Shown in pieces: positions 1 through 7,437 of a stretch of DNA of 13,859 nt. Position 1 is the stretch's first letter. Each line of letters starts with the position of its first letter. The DNA comes from an uncultured Synechococcus sp. Its GTDB lineage: Bacteria; Cyanobacteriota; Cyanobacteriia; PCC-6307; Cyanobiaceae. Position numbers and translations under genes: made by a program. The notes beneath the pieces were generated by a model. It was given only the letters and a program-made list of their open reading frames with translations. It was not told the DNA's origin and searched no databases. Location of the stretch: contig CALJTZ010000328.1 in the NCBI GenBank assembly GCA_937975655.1, forward strand, positions 1 to 13,859. The letters are read 5' to 3'.

Positions 1-986
1 ATTCACTGGTCTTGGGTGAGGGGCAGATCCTCTCCCAGGTGAAAAAGATGTATCGACTCGGCCAAGAGCATCGCTCCATCGGGCCGATTCTCAACCGTCT
101 GCTCAACCAGGCGGTGAGTACGGGCAAGCGGGTTCGTACCGAAACCAACCTCGGCACCGGGGCTGTGTCCATCAGTTCGGCCGCCGTGGAGCTGGCCCAG
201 CTGAAGGTGGGCCAGGCCCGTGGCGTCGACGACCTCGTGCCCCTGGATCAGGAGCAGATTGCTGTCGTCGGAGCCGGCAGGATGTCGCGCCTGTTGCTCC
301 AGCACCTCCAGGCCAAGGGCGCCAAGGGGGTGGTGCTGCTCAACCGCACCGTTGCCCGTGCGGAGCTGATGGCGGCTGACTTTCCAGCACTACCGGTGCA
401 GTGCCGTCCCCTCACGGATCTCGACCACTGCCTCAGCACCTGCTCGCTGGTGTTCACGAGCACGGCCGCCGATGAGCCCATCATCACGGCCGAACGGCTC
501 TCCAGGCTGAACCGGCGCTCGTCGCTGATGCTGATGGACATCGGCGTGCCCCGCAACATCGCCGCCGATGTCAGTGGGCTTTCCGGCGTGGACTCCTTCG
601 ATGTGGACGACCTCCAGGAGGTGGTGGCCCGCAACCAAGAAGCCCGGCGCGAGATCGCGGCTGAAGCTGAGGGGCTTCTGCAGGAGGAGGGTCGCCAGTT
701 TCTGGAATGGTGGGATGGCCTGGAGGCCGTGCCGGTGGTGAACCGCCTGCGCCTGCAGCTGGAAGACATTCGTGAACAGGAGCTGCAGAAGGCCCTCAGC
801 CGCATGGGGCCTGATCTGTCGGCCCGCGAGCGCAAGGTGGTGGAAGCCTTGAGCAAGGGCATCATCAACAAGATCCTGCATACGCCGGTCACCAACCTGC
901 GGGCACCGCAGCCACGGCAGCAACGCCATGCGGCCATGAAGGTGATTCAGGATCTATTTGAGCTGGAGGACGGTCCGACCGGCTAA
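1..986 (+). CDS. hemA: Glutamyl-tRNA reductase, 3' part (5' end outside window)
   Basis: Glutamyl-tRNA reductase converts Glu-tRNA(Glu) to glutamate-1-semialdehyde with NADPH, the first committed step to heme and chlorophyll. The open frame runs in from the window edge (first full codon at position 3, reading SLVLGEGQILSQVKK) and ends at a TAA at 984-986. The LGEGQI stretch is a family hallmark. It is followed by the segment LNQAVSTGKRVRTET, then a Rossmann NADPH site (VVGAGRMSRLL, about bases 270-305) and MDIGVPRNI. The C-terminal part, rich in charged helices, fits the dimerisation domain. The N-terminal catalytic domain with the active cysteine, roughly 100 residues, lies upstream of the window. 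The TTG at 12 and other internal starts are not real starts because the homologous frame continues upstream. No frameshift is seen. Confidence in identity is very high. Confidence 0.96.
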   Translation, partial: SLVLGEGQILSQVKKMYRLGQEHRSIGPILNRLLNQAVSTGKRVRTETNLGTGAVSISSAAVELAQLKVGQARGVDDLVPLDQEQIAVVGAGRMSRLLLQHLQAKGAKGVVLLNRTVARAELMAADFPALPVQCRPLTDLDHCLSTCSLVFTSTAADEPIITAERLSRLNRRSSLMLMDIGVPRNIAADVSGLSGVDSFDVDDLQEVVARNQEARREIAAEAEGLLQEEGRQFLEWWDGLEAVPVVNRLRLQLEDIREQELQKALSRMGPDLSARERKVVEALSKGIINKILHTPVTNLRAPQPRQQRHAAMKVIQDLFELEDGPTG

Positions 987-1034
987 GCCTCAGTGCCTTC
1001 AGCAGGCCGGCGTTCATCAGGGCGGATCCCACGG

Positions 1035-1053
1035 GACCCAAGAGATTTGGGTC
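1035..1053 (+). terminator. Stem-loop after hemA, possible terminator
   Basis: A perfect 7-bp inverted repeat, GACCCAA (1035-1041) and TTGGGTC (1047-1053), encloses a 5-base loop 49 bases after the hemA stop. No T-run follows it (the next bases are AATGTGC), so it is not a canonical intrinsic terminator. It could stabilise the hemA mRNA end or act as a weak terminator. The structure is seen directly; the role is inferred. Confidence 0.35.
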
Positions 1054-1094
1054 AATGTGCTGCAGGAATCGACGCCACGCCTAGGGCATGCCGT

Positions 1095-1110
1095 AGGGTT
1101 TTGAAACCCT
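1095..1110 (+). promoter_or_regulatory. Stem-loop in the glgC leader
   Basis: AGGGTT (1095-1100) and AACCCT (1105-1110) form a 6-bp stem with a TTGA loop, ending 23 bases before the glgC ATG. A GGTGGAGGGG purine stretch (1121-1130) lies between the hairpin and the start and probably serves as the ribosome binding site. The hairpin could be a leader element or mark an operator dyad. Nothing in the sequence decides which. Confidence 0.3.
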
Positions 1111-1133
1111 GAAAGATCAAGGGTGGAGGGGCA

Positions 1134-2429
1134 ATGAAACGCGTTCTGGCCATCATTCTCGGCGGTGGTGCCGGTACTCGTCTTTACCCTCTCACCAAGA
1201 CGCGCGCTAAGCCTGCTGTGCCCTTGGCCGGCAAGTATCGCCTGATTGATATTCCCATCAGCAATTGCATCAACTCCGGCATCAACAAGATGTACGTGTT
1301 GACGCAATTCAACAGCGCATCGCTGAATCGCCACCTCACCCAGAGCTACAACCTTTCGGCGGGTTTTGGTCAGGGTTTCGTGGAGGTGTTGGCCGCCCAG
1401 CAGACCCCTGACAGCCCCAGCTGGTTTGAGGGCACGGCGGATGCCGTTCGCAAGTACCAGTGGCTGTTCCAGGAATGGGACGTGGATCACTACCTGATCC
1501 TTTCCGGAGATCAGCTCTACCGGATGGACTACAGCCTGTTCGTGGAGCACCACATCGCCACCGGTTCTGATATCAGCATCGGTGCCCTGCCGGTGGATGC
1601 GGCCCAAGCCGAGGGATTCGGGCTGATGCACACCGATGACCATGGCCGCATTCGCGAGTTCCGGGAAAAGCCCAGTGGTGAAGCACTCAAGGCCATGTGG
1701 GTGGACACCTCCCGCATGGGCCTGGCGCCCGAGGAGGCCCTGAAGCGGCCCTATCTGGCCTCGATGGGCATCTATGTGTTCAGCCGTGAAACGCTGTTTG
1801 ACCTGCTCAGCAAAAACCCCAGCTCCACCGATTTCGGCAAGGAGCTGATCCCCGCGGCCCTGGAACGCGGTGACCATCTGCAGAGCTACCTCTTCGATGA
1901 CTACTGGGAGGACATCGGGACCATCGGTGCCTTCTATGAGGCCAACATGGCCCTCACCGATCAGCCCAACCCCGCCTTCTCCTTCTACGACGAGAAGTTC
2001 CCGATCTACACCCGCCCGCGCTATCTGCCCCCCAGCAAGCTGCTGGACAGCCAGGTGACCCAGAGCATCATTGGTGAGGGCTCGATGCTCAAGGCCTGCT
2101 CCATCCACCACTGCGTGCTGGGGGTGCGGACCCGCGTCGAGGACGAGGTGGTGCTGCAGGACAGCCTGGTCATGGGCGCGGATTATTTCGAGTCCAGCGA
2201 GGAGCGAGCCGTGCTGCGCGAGCGTGGCGGCACTCCCCTCGGGGTGGGTCGCGGTACCACCGTGAAGCGGGCCATCCTCGACAAAAACGTGCGGATCGGT
2301 CGCGATGTGACCATCGTGAACAAGGACCGGGTGGAAGAGGCTGACCGGCCTGAACTCGGCTTCTACATTCGCAACGGCATCGTGGTGGTGGAGAAAAATG
2401 CCACCATCGGCGATGGCATGGTGATCTGA
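1134..2429 (+). CDS. glgC: Glucose-1-phosphate adenylyltransferase (ADP-glucose pyrophosphorylase)
   Basis: Makes ADP-glucose from glucose-1-phosphate and ATP, the committed step of glycogen synthesis; in cyanobacteria the enzyme is activated by 3-phosphoglycerate and inhibited by phosphate. The 431 residues match the family length. The N-terminal nucleotidyltransferase domain has GGGAGTRLYPLT (10-21), WFEGTADAVR (97-106), LSGDQLYRMD (123-132), FREKP (176-180) and YWEDIGT (257-263). The C-terminal third is the left-handed beta-helix domain. It carries the basic segment around ILDKNVRIGRDVTIVNKD that in cyanobacterial and plant enzymes contributes to activator binding. The ATG at 1134 follows a GGAGGGG-like purine tract and gives the canonical MKRVLAIILGGG start. 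It lies 147 bases after hemA on the same strand, so it may have its own promoter. Confidence 0.98.
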   Translation: MKRVLAIILGGGAGTRLYPLTKTRAKPAVPLAGKYRLIDIPISNCINSGINKMYVLTQFNSASLNRHLTQSYNLSAGFGQGFVEVLAAQQTPDSPSWFEGTADAVRKYQWLFQEWDVDHYLILSGDQLYRMDYSLFVEHHIATGSDISIGALPVDAAQAEGFGLMHTDDHGRIREFREKPSGEALKAMWVDTSRMGLAPEEALKRPYLASMGIYVFSRETLFDLLSKNPSSTDFGKELIPAALERGDHLQSYLFDDYWEDIGTIGAFYEANMALTDQPNPAFSFYDEKFPIYTRPRYLPPSKLLDSQVTQSIIGEGSMLKACSIHHCVLGVRTRVEDEVVLQDSLVMGADYFESSEERAVLRERGGTPLGVGRGTTVKRAILDKNVRIGRDVTIVNKDRVEEADRPELGFYIRNGIVVVEKNATIGDGMVI

Positions 2430-2435
2430 GCCAGG

Positions 2436-2455
2436 GGCGCCCCTGCGTGGGCGCT
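2436..2455 (+). terminator. Probable terminator-like hairpin after glgC
   Basis: Seven bases after the glgC stop, GGCGCCC (2436-2442) pairs with GGGCGCT (2449-2455), with one G-U pair and a 6-base loop, followed by the weak pyrimidine tract CTCTC. A competing perfect palindrome, CAGGGGCGCCCCTG (2433-2446), overlaps the left arm. G+C-rich hairpins with poor T-runs are common in cyanobacteria, so this is a plausible but unproven end of the glgC transcript. Confidence 0.4.
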
Positions 2456-2535
2456 CTCTCACAGTTCCCTAACGCTGGCAGCAGTCACCGATGCGCATGG
2501 CCACACTGGCTGTGTCTTCAGCGGTACCGCTCCCT

Positions 2536-3954
2536 ATGGACAAGGCCCACTTCGGTCTGATCGGCCTTGGCGTGATGGGTGAGAACCTCGTGCTCAACGC
2601 CGAGCGCAATGGCTTCTCCAGCGTCGTTTACAACCGCACGTACGCCAAAACCGAGGAGTTTTTGGCGGGTCGTGGAGCTGGCAAGCAGATCATCGCCGCC
2701 AGCTCCCTCGAAGATTTTGTGGCGAAGCTGGAGAAACCACGCCGGATCCTGATGATGATCAAGGCGGGCGACCCGATCGACGCCATGATCCAGCAGATTT
2801 CCCCCCTCCTCGAAGAGGGTGATCTGCTGATCGATGGGGGCAACTCTCTCTACACCGACACCGAACGGCGCGTGGCGGAGCTGGAGAGCAAGAGCTTCGG
2901 CTACATCGGCATGGGCGTGTCTGGTGGTGCCAAGGGTGCCCTTGAGGGGCCCAGCATGATGCCAGGCGGCACCCGCGCGGCCTACGACGCCATTGCCTCG
3001 CTGGTGTCCAAGATGGCGGCCCAGGTGAGCGATGGGCCCTGCGTCACCTACATCGGCCCCGGTGGAGCCGGCCACTTCGTCAAGACCGTTCACAACGGCA
3101 TTGAGTACGGCATCGAGCAGATCCTGGCCGAGGCCTACGACCTGATGAAGCGCTCCGCCGGCATGGACGGCGAAGCCATGGCCGATGTGCTCGGCCAGTG
3201 GAACAGCACCGAGGAGCTCTCCTCCTTCCTGGTGGAGATCACCGAAATCTGCCTGCGCACCAAAGATCCCGCCACCGGCAACGATCTGGTGGAGATGATT
3301 GTGGATGCTGCTGGCCAGAAGGGCACAGGCCTCTGGACCGTGGAGAGTGCCCTGCAAATGGGCATCCCGGTGCCCACCATCTACGCCGCGCTCAATGCCA
3401 GGGTGCTGAGCTCCATGCGCCCCCAACGCATGGCGGCGGAGTCCGTGCTGGCTGCACCTTCGGGTGGTGTGAGCATCAATCTGGGCTCCCCCAGTGATGC
3501 CATGGCTCCACTGATGGATGCCTGCGTGCTGGCCTCGATCGCCAGCTATGCCCAGGGCATGGCGCTGATGAAGGAGGCTTCCGAACTGCACAACTACAAC
3601 CTCGATCTCTCGGCTATCGGCCAAATCTGGAAGGGGGGCTGCATCATCCGCGCTCGCCTCTTGCAACGCATCCAGAATGCCTACACCGCCAACCCGGCCT
3701 TGGCCAATCTGTTGGTGGATCCATGGTTTGCCGAGCAGGTGAATCGCCGCATCGGCGGGCTACGGCAGGTGGTGGCCGGTGCCGCGCTCGCGGGCATTCC
3801 CGTGCCTTGCCTGAGCAGCTCCCTGGATTACATCGACAGCTACCGCACGGCTCGCTTGCCCCAGAACCTCGTGCAGGCCATGCGCGACTGCTTCGGGGCC
3901 CATACCTACGAACGGGTGGATCAGCCCGGCAACTTCCACACGGAGTGGATGTGA
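2536..3954 (+). CDS. gnd: 6-phosphogluconate dehydrogenase (decarboxylating)
   Basis: Oxidatively decarboxylates 6-phosphogluconate to ribulose-5-phosphate with NADP+, in the oxidative pentose phosphate pathway. Counting from the ATG at 2536 the protein has 472 residues, the usual length. The Rossmann motif GLGVMGEN is at 10-17 and NRT of the NADP site at 33-35. The substrate signature GVSGGAKGA is at 127-135, and catalytic K183 and E190 lie in GGAGHFVKTVHNGIEYG. Those numbers coincide with the classic family numbering, which supports this start. An in-frame ATG at 2491 would add 15 residues (MRMATLAVSSAVPLP) that do not look like family sequence; neither start has a strong Shine-Dalgarno site. 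pgl follows after one base, so gnd and pgl are almost certainly cotranscribed. Confidence 0.97.
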   Translation: MDKAHFGLIGLGVMGENLVLNAERNGFSSVVYNRTYAKTEEFLAGRGAGKQIIAASSLEDFVAKLEKPRRILMMIKAGDPIDAMIQQISPLLEEGDLLIDGGNSLYTDTERRVAELESKSFGYIGMGVSGGAKGALEGPSMMPGGTRAAYDAIASLVSKMAAQVSDGPCVTYIGPGGAGHFVKTVHNGIEYGIEQILAEAYDLMKRSAGMDGEAMADVLGQWNSTEELSSFLVEITEICLRTKDPATGNDLVEMIVDAAGQKGTGLWTVESALQMGIPVPTIYAALNARVLSSMRPQRMAAESVLAAPSGGVSINLGSPSDAMAPLMDACVLASIASYAQGMALMKEASELHNYNLDLSAIGQIWKGGCIIRARLLQRIQNAYTANPALANLLVDPWFAEQVNRRIGGLRQVVAGAALAGIPVPCLSSSLDYIDSYRTARLPQNLVQAMRDCFGAHTYERVDQPGNFHTEWM

Positions 3955-3955
3955 G

Positions 3956-4690
3956 GTGGCTGCTGCCATGGGCCCATCCCCTGTGACCTATCAGCTAGAG
4001 ATTGCTTCCGACCCGGAGCAGCTGGCGCGCCTCGCCGCCGAGCGCATGGCCAGCCTGCTCGATCTCGCCCTGGATCAGCGCGACCGTGCCCAGATCGCCC
4101 TCTCCGGTGGCAGCACGCCAGCGGCGGCCTATCGCCAGCTGAGCCAGCAGCATCTGCCCTGGTCGCGGGTGGATGTGGTGCTGGGCGATGAGCGCTGGGT
4201 ACCCCGCAGTGACCCCGCCAGTAACGCCCGCATGCTGGAGGAGACGCTCCTGGCCGCCGGGCCGGCCCAGGCGGCCCACTTTCATGCGGTGCCCACGGAG
4301 CTGGAGAGCCCGGCAGCCACGGCTGCGGCCTTTGAGCAGTTTGTGCGGCAACTCTGCCCCGGTGATCCTCCGGTTTTTGATGTGATGCTGCTGGGGCTCG
4401 GCGATGACGGCCACACCGCCTCCCTGTTTCCCGGCACCCCGGCAACCGCTGTGCGCGATCGGGCGGTGACGATCGGCACAGGCAAGGGGCTTGAGCGCAT
4501 CACCCTCACGGCCCCTGTGCTCAGCGCGGCCCGCCAGGTGATCTTTCTGGTGAGTGGCACGGCCAAGGGGCAGGCCCTGCGCCGCTTGCTGGATCCCAGC
4601 GAATCGCCCGACCGCACCCCGGCCCGCTTGGTGCAGCCGCGCTCCCCCGTGCTCGTGTTGGCCGATGCCGATGCGGCGGCCGGGCTCTGA
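3956..4690 (+). CDS. pgl: 6-phosphogluconolactonase
   Basis: Hydrolyses 6-phosphogluconolactone to 6-phosphogluconate, the step just before Gnd, in the cytoplasm. The 244-residue protein belongs to the glucosamine-6-phosphate isomerase/6-phosphogluconolactonase (DevB/SOL) family. It shows ALSGGSTP (48-55), GDERWVP (77-83) and LGLGDDGHTASLFPG (146-160), the three diagnostic phosphate and active-site blocks. The coordinates use the GTG at 3956, one base after the gnd stop. The ATG at 3968, with GAGG at 3953-3956 upstream, would give 240 residues and is equally plausible. Adjacent placement of gnd and pgl puts two consecutive pathway steps in one transcript. Confidence 0.95.
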   Translation: MAAAMGPSPVTYQLEIASDPEQLARLAAERMASLLDLALDQRDRAQIALSGGSTPAAAYRQLSQQHLPWSRVDVVLGDERWVPRSDPASNARMLEETLLAAGPAQAAHFHAVPTELESPAATAAAFEQFVRQLCPGDPPVFDVMLLGLGDDGHTASLFPGTPATAVRDRAVTIGTGKGLERITLTAPVLSAARQVIFLVSGTAKGQALRRLLDPSESPDRTPARLVQPRSPVLVLADADAAAGL

Positions 4691-4709
4691 GCAGTGCGAT
4701 CCTCACTTG

Positions 4710-5294
4710 ATGGAAGCTCTCCCGATGCCGCCACTCCCTGCTGATCCTGCCCCGCTCCTGGTGGTCGCTGGCGATGGATTTAGCGGGTGGCAGAGCCTCA
4801 ACGACACGATCATGGGGGGCCGCAGCCAGGGGCAGTGCAGCGTCAGCTCGGAGGGGCTCGTGCTGGAGGCGGAGGTGGTGGAGCAAGGCGGTGGCTTCGT
4901 GAGCTGCCGCTCGCCGCAGTTTGTTCCCCCCCTGGATCTCTCGGCCTACAGCGCCCTGCAGCTGGAACTGCTGGGGGATGGCCGTCGCTACAAGCTGGCC
5001 GTGGCCTGTGCCGATGGCCTGGCTGGATTAACAGAACTCATCCCGGGCGGCGTCCGCTGGGTGAGCGAGTTCGCCACCAACCCCACCGGGCCTTCGCTGG
5101 TGACCCTGCCCCTCGATCAACTCAAGCCCAGTGTGCGGGCCAAACCCCTGGGGGTGCCCCTGCGTTTTGACTGCTCTCGGATCACGCGCCTGCAGGTGCT
5201 GCATTCCAAGTTCGGTGATGCTGGTGGGCTGAACCCCGGTTTTCGCCCTGGCCCGCTGCGCCTGGAGATCCGCTCGATCCGCGCCCTGCCCTGA
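4710..5294 (+). CDS. CIA30-domain (NDUFAF1-like) protein
   Basis: The 194-residue protein resembles the CIA30 family, named for complex I intermediate-associated protein 30. That family also includes many cyanobacterial and chloroplast proteins of uncertain role. The recognisable block is GWQSLNDTIMGGRSQG (about 26-41), followed by a beta-rich galactose-binding-like jelly roll with alternating hydrophobic strands to the C-terminus. No signal peptide or membrane segment is visible, so it is probably cytoplasmic. The ATG at 4710 begins 19 bases after pgl; an ATG at 4725 is an alternative. An open frame continues upstream into pgl in another phase, but that part is a shadow. Co-direction with gnd and pgl suggests cotranscription. 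A role in assembling a membrane complex is family-based inference only. Confidence 0.85.
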   Translation: MEALPMPPLPADPAPLLVVAGDGFSGWQSLNDTIMGGRSQGQCSVSSEGLVLEAEVVEQGGGFVSCRSPQFVPPLDLSAYSALQLELLGDGRRYKLAVACADGLAGLTELIPGGVRWVSEFATNPTGPSLVTLPLDQLKPSVRAKPLGVPLRFDCSRITRLQVLHSKFGDAGGLNPGFRPGPLRLEIRSIRALP

Positions 5295-5314
5295 AGGCGA
5301 TCCCCCCGGACGTG

Positions 5315-5713
5315 ATGGAAGACCTCGATCCCACTGGCCTGGATTCATTCATCGCCATGGTGGCCAAGGCGGCAGACCTCTGCCTGAAGCCCTACCGCCA
5401 TGGCGTGCGGATCCAGGGCCCCATCCCTGAAGCCCTGGGTGATTGCAGCGAGTGCTGCTTTCTGATCGAGGCGCGCGACGCCGCTGGCGTGCGGCAGGAA
5501 CTCCACGACCTGGAGCTGGAGATCTATCGCAGTGGCGCCGAGCTCAACCTGATGCTGAGCCGCCGCGCCGATGAGATGGCTCCCCTGCTGTGGCACGGGA
5601 GCCATGCGGTGTGGATGCAGGCGGAGAGCGGCGAGCGCTGTGAACGCCCGGAGAACGGCGCGGCGCTGGAGGCGCTGTGCCGCAGGATTCGGGCCCTCGT
5701 GGCTGGGGACTGA
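5315..5713 (+). CDS. Small hypothetical protein, last gene of the gnd-pgl run
   Basis: I do not recognise this 132-residue protein. It is acidic, with no signal peptide or membrane segment, and reads as a compact alpha/beta domain. It has a CxxCC cluster (C44, C47, C48) within GDCSECCFLIEARD, a segment of charged helix (about 57-72), and a hydrophobic WHGSHAVWM stretch (about 93-101). Further cysteines at 23, 108 and 121 leave metal or disulfide chemistry possible but unproven. The ATG at 5315 is preferred; a GTG immediately before it at 5312 adds one residue. It lies 20 bases after the CIA30 gene on the same strand and its codon use resembles its neighbours, so it is probably expressed with them. 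Its TGA abuts the ilvD stop on the opposite strand. Confidence 0.8.
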   Translation: MEDLDPTGLDSFIAMVAKAADLCLKPYRHGVRIQGPIPEALGDCSECCFLIEARDAAGVRQELHDLELEIYRSGAELNLMLSRRADEMAPLLWHGSHAVWMQAESGERCERPENGAALEALCRRIRALVAGD

Positions 5714-7390
5714 TCAGAGTTCCACCGGATCGGTGACGGCGCCCTTGCTGCTGCTGCTCACCAGACGGGCGTACTTGCCCAGGACGCCTGTCTTGTAGCG
5801 CGGTTCGGGCTTGGTCCATGCGGCGCGGCGGCTGGCCAGTTCAGCAGCGTCCACATTGAGCTGGATCAGCAGTTGGTTGGCATCCACCGTGATGCTGTCT
5901 CCTTCGTGCACAAGGCCGATGGTGCCGCCCACGGCCGCCTCGGGTGCCACATGGCCCACGACCAGGCCAAAGGAACCACCGGAGAAGCGGCCATCGGTGA
6001 TCAGCGCCACCGAGTCGAGCAGGCCCTGGCCCACGATCGCGGCGGTGGGGCTGAGCATCTCGCGCATGCCGGGGCCGCCCACGGGGCCCTCGTGGCGCAC
6101 CACCACCACATCACCGGGGTTGATCTGTTTGTCGAGGATCGCGGCCAGGCAGGTTTCCTCGCTTTCGAACACCCGGGCAGGTCCAGTGATCACGGGATTC
6201 TTGACACCACTGATCTTGGCTACCGCCCCTTCCTCAGCCAAGTTGCCCTTGAGAATCGCAAGGTGGCCCTTGGCATAGAGGGGGTTGCTCAGGGGCCGGA
6301 TCACGTCCTGCCCGGCCGGGGGTTCAGAGGGCACATCGGCCAGCACCTCGCGAAGGGTCTTGCCCTCAATGGTCTTGCAATCGCCGTGGAGCAAACCGGC
6401 ATCGAGCAGCAGCTTCATCACCTGGGGGATGCCTCCGGCGTTGTGCAGGTCCACGGTCACGTAACGGCCGCTGGGCTTGAGGTCGCAGATCACCGGCACC
6501 CGCTGGCGGATGGTCTCGAAGTCATCGATGGAGAGATCCACACCGGCGGTGCGGGCCACAGCCAACAGGTGCAGCACGGAGTTGGTGGAGCCGCCCACGG
6601 CCATGATCACCGCGATGGCGTTCTCAAAGGCCTCGCGGGTGAGCAGATCCCGGGGGCAGATGTTCTGCTTGATCGCCTCAGCCAGCACCTCGGCGCTGCG
6701 GGCAGCGCTGTCGGCCTTCTCGGGATCCTCCGCCGCCATGGTGGAGCTGTAGGGCAGGCTCAGACCCAGCACCTCAAAGGCGGCGCTCATCGTGTTGGCG
6801 GTGAACATGCCGCCACAGCTGCCGGCGCCTGGACAGGCGTTCTTCTCGATGGCGGTGAGCTCCTGCTCGTCGATCTTGCCGCCGCTGTATTGACCCACCG
6901 CCTCAAAGGCGCTCACCACAGTGAGGTCGCAGGCGCCGAGTTTGCCGGGTTTGATCGTGCCGCCATACACAAAGATGGCAGGGATGTTCATGCGGGCCAT
7001 GGCCAGCATGGCGCCAGGCATGTTCTTGTCGCAGCCACCGATCGCCAGCAGGGCATCCATGCTCTGGCCATTGCAGGCCGTTTCAATCGAATCAGCGATC
7101 ACCTCCCGGCTCACGAGGGAATATTTCATCCCCTCGGTGCCCATGGAAATGCCGTCGCTCACCGTGATGGTGCCGAACAGCTGGGGCATCGCCCCGGCCT
7201 CGTGGGCGGCCGCTTCCGCCCGCTGGGCTAGCTCGTTCAACCCCAGGTTGCACGGGGTGATCGTGCTGTAGCCGTTGGCGATGCCAATGATCGGCTTGTT
7301 GAAATCGCTGTCACCGAAGCCCACGGCCCGCAACATGGCGCGGTTGGGGGAGCGCTGGATCCCCTGGGTGATCGCGGCGGAGCGGAGCAT
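5714..7390 (-). CDS. ilvD: Dihydroxy-acid dehydratase
   Basis: Dehydrates 2,3-dihydroxy-isovalerate and 2,3-dihydroxy-3-methylvalerate to the 2-keto acids of valine and isoleucine synthesis, using an iron-sulfur cluster. The 558 residues are the usual length. Cluster-ligand cysteines are visible in TPCN (C47), GGCDKNMPG (C120) and AGSCGGMFTANT (C192). The C-terminal GRFSGGSFGLVVGHVAPEA block is also characteristic. The set of three cysteines fits the shorter oxygen-tolerant [2Fe-2S] type described in plants, cyanobacteria and mycobacteria rather than the 4Fe-4S E. coli type; this is a family inference. The ATG at 7390 gives the expected MLRSAAITQGIQRSPNRAML start. It lies 47 bases downstream of the small coiled-coil gene on the same strand, with a hairpin in the gap. 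Confidence 0.98.
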   Translation of the reverse strand: MLRSAAITQGIQRSPNRAMLRAVGFGDSDFNKPIIGIANGYSTITPCNLGLNELAQRAEAAAHEAGAMPQLFGTITVSDGISMGTEGMKYSLVSREVIADSIETACNGQSMDALLAIGGCDKNMPGAMLAMARMNIPAIFVYGGTIKPGKLGACDLTVVSAFEAVGQYSGGKIDEQELTAIEKNACPGAGSCGGMFTANTMSAAFEVLGLSLPYSSTMAAEDPEKADSAARSAEVLAEAIKQNICPRDLLTREAFENAIAVIMAVGGSTNSVLHLLAVARTAGVDLSIDDFETIRQRVPVICDLKPSGRYVTVDLHNAGGIPQVMKLLLDAGLLHGDCKTIEGKTLREVLADVPSEPPAGQDVIRPLSNPLYAKGHLAILKGNLAEEGAVAKISGVKNPVITGPARVFESEETCLAAILDKQINPGDVVVVRHEGPVGGPGMREMLSPTAAIVGQGLLDSVALITDGRFSGGSFGLVVGHVAPEAAVGGTIGLVHEGDSITVDANQLLIQLNVDAAELASRRAAWTKPEPRYKTGVLGKYARLVSSSSKGAVTDPVEL

Positions 7391-7406
7391 GGGCGGCGAT
7401 GGAGTC

Positions 7407-7429
7407 GGTCGAGTAGGAACCTACCGACC
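7407..7429 (-). promoter_or_regulatory. Stem-loop just upstream of ilvD
   Basis: GGTCG-A-GTAG (7407-7416) pairs with CTAC-CGACC (7421-7429) around a GAAC loop, giving nine base pairs interrupted by a single bulged A. It occupies about half of the 47-base gap between the upstream small gene and ilvD and ends 16 bases before the ilvD start. In the direction of transcription no T-run follows, so a simple terminator is unlikely. A leader element, processing site or protein-binding dyad is possible. Confidence 0.4.
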
Positions 7430-7437
7430 GGCCCAGA

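Noticed and set aside
1017..2462. Long open frame antisense to glgC (481 codons)
   Set aside because: It is the opposite-strand shadow of an unmistakable glgC, His/Gly-rich with no family resemblance, a usual artefact of G+C-rich DNA.
2491..2535. Upstream ATG extending Gnd by 15 residues
   Set aside because: The extension has no family similarity, and starting at 2536 places the catalytic Lys and Glu at the standard positions 183 and 190.
2518..3666. Long open frame antisense to gnd (382 codons)
   Set aside because: Shadow of gnd; composition dominated by His, Gly and Ala, with no recognisable domain.
5873..7231. 452-codon plus-strand open frame opposite ilvD
   Set aside because: Shadow of ilvD, His/Gly-rich, no plausible start site or family motif.
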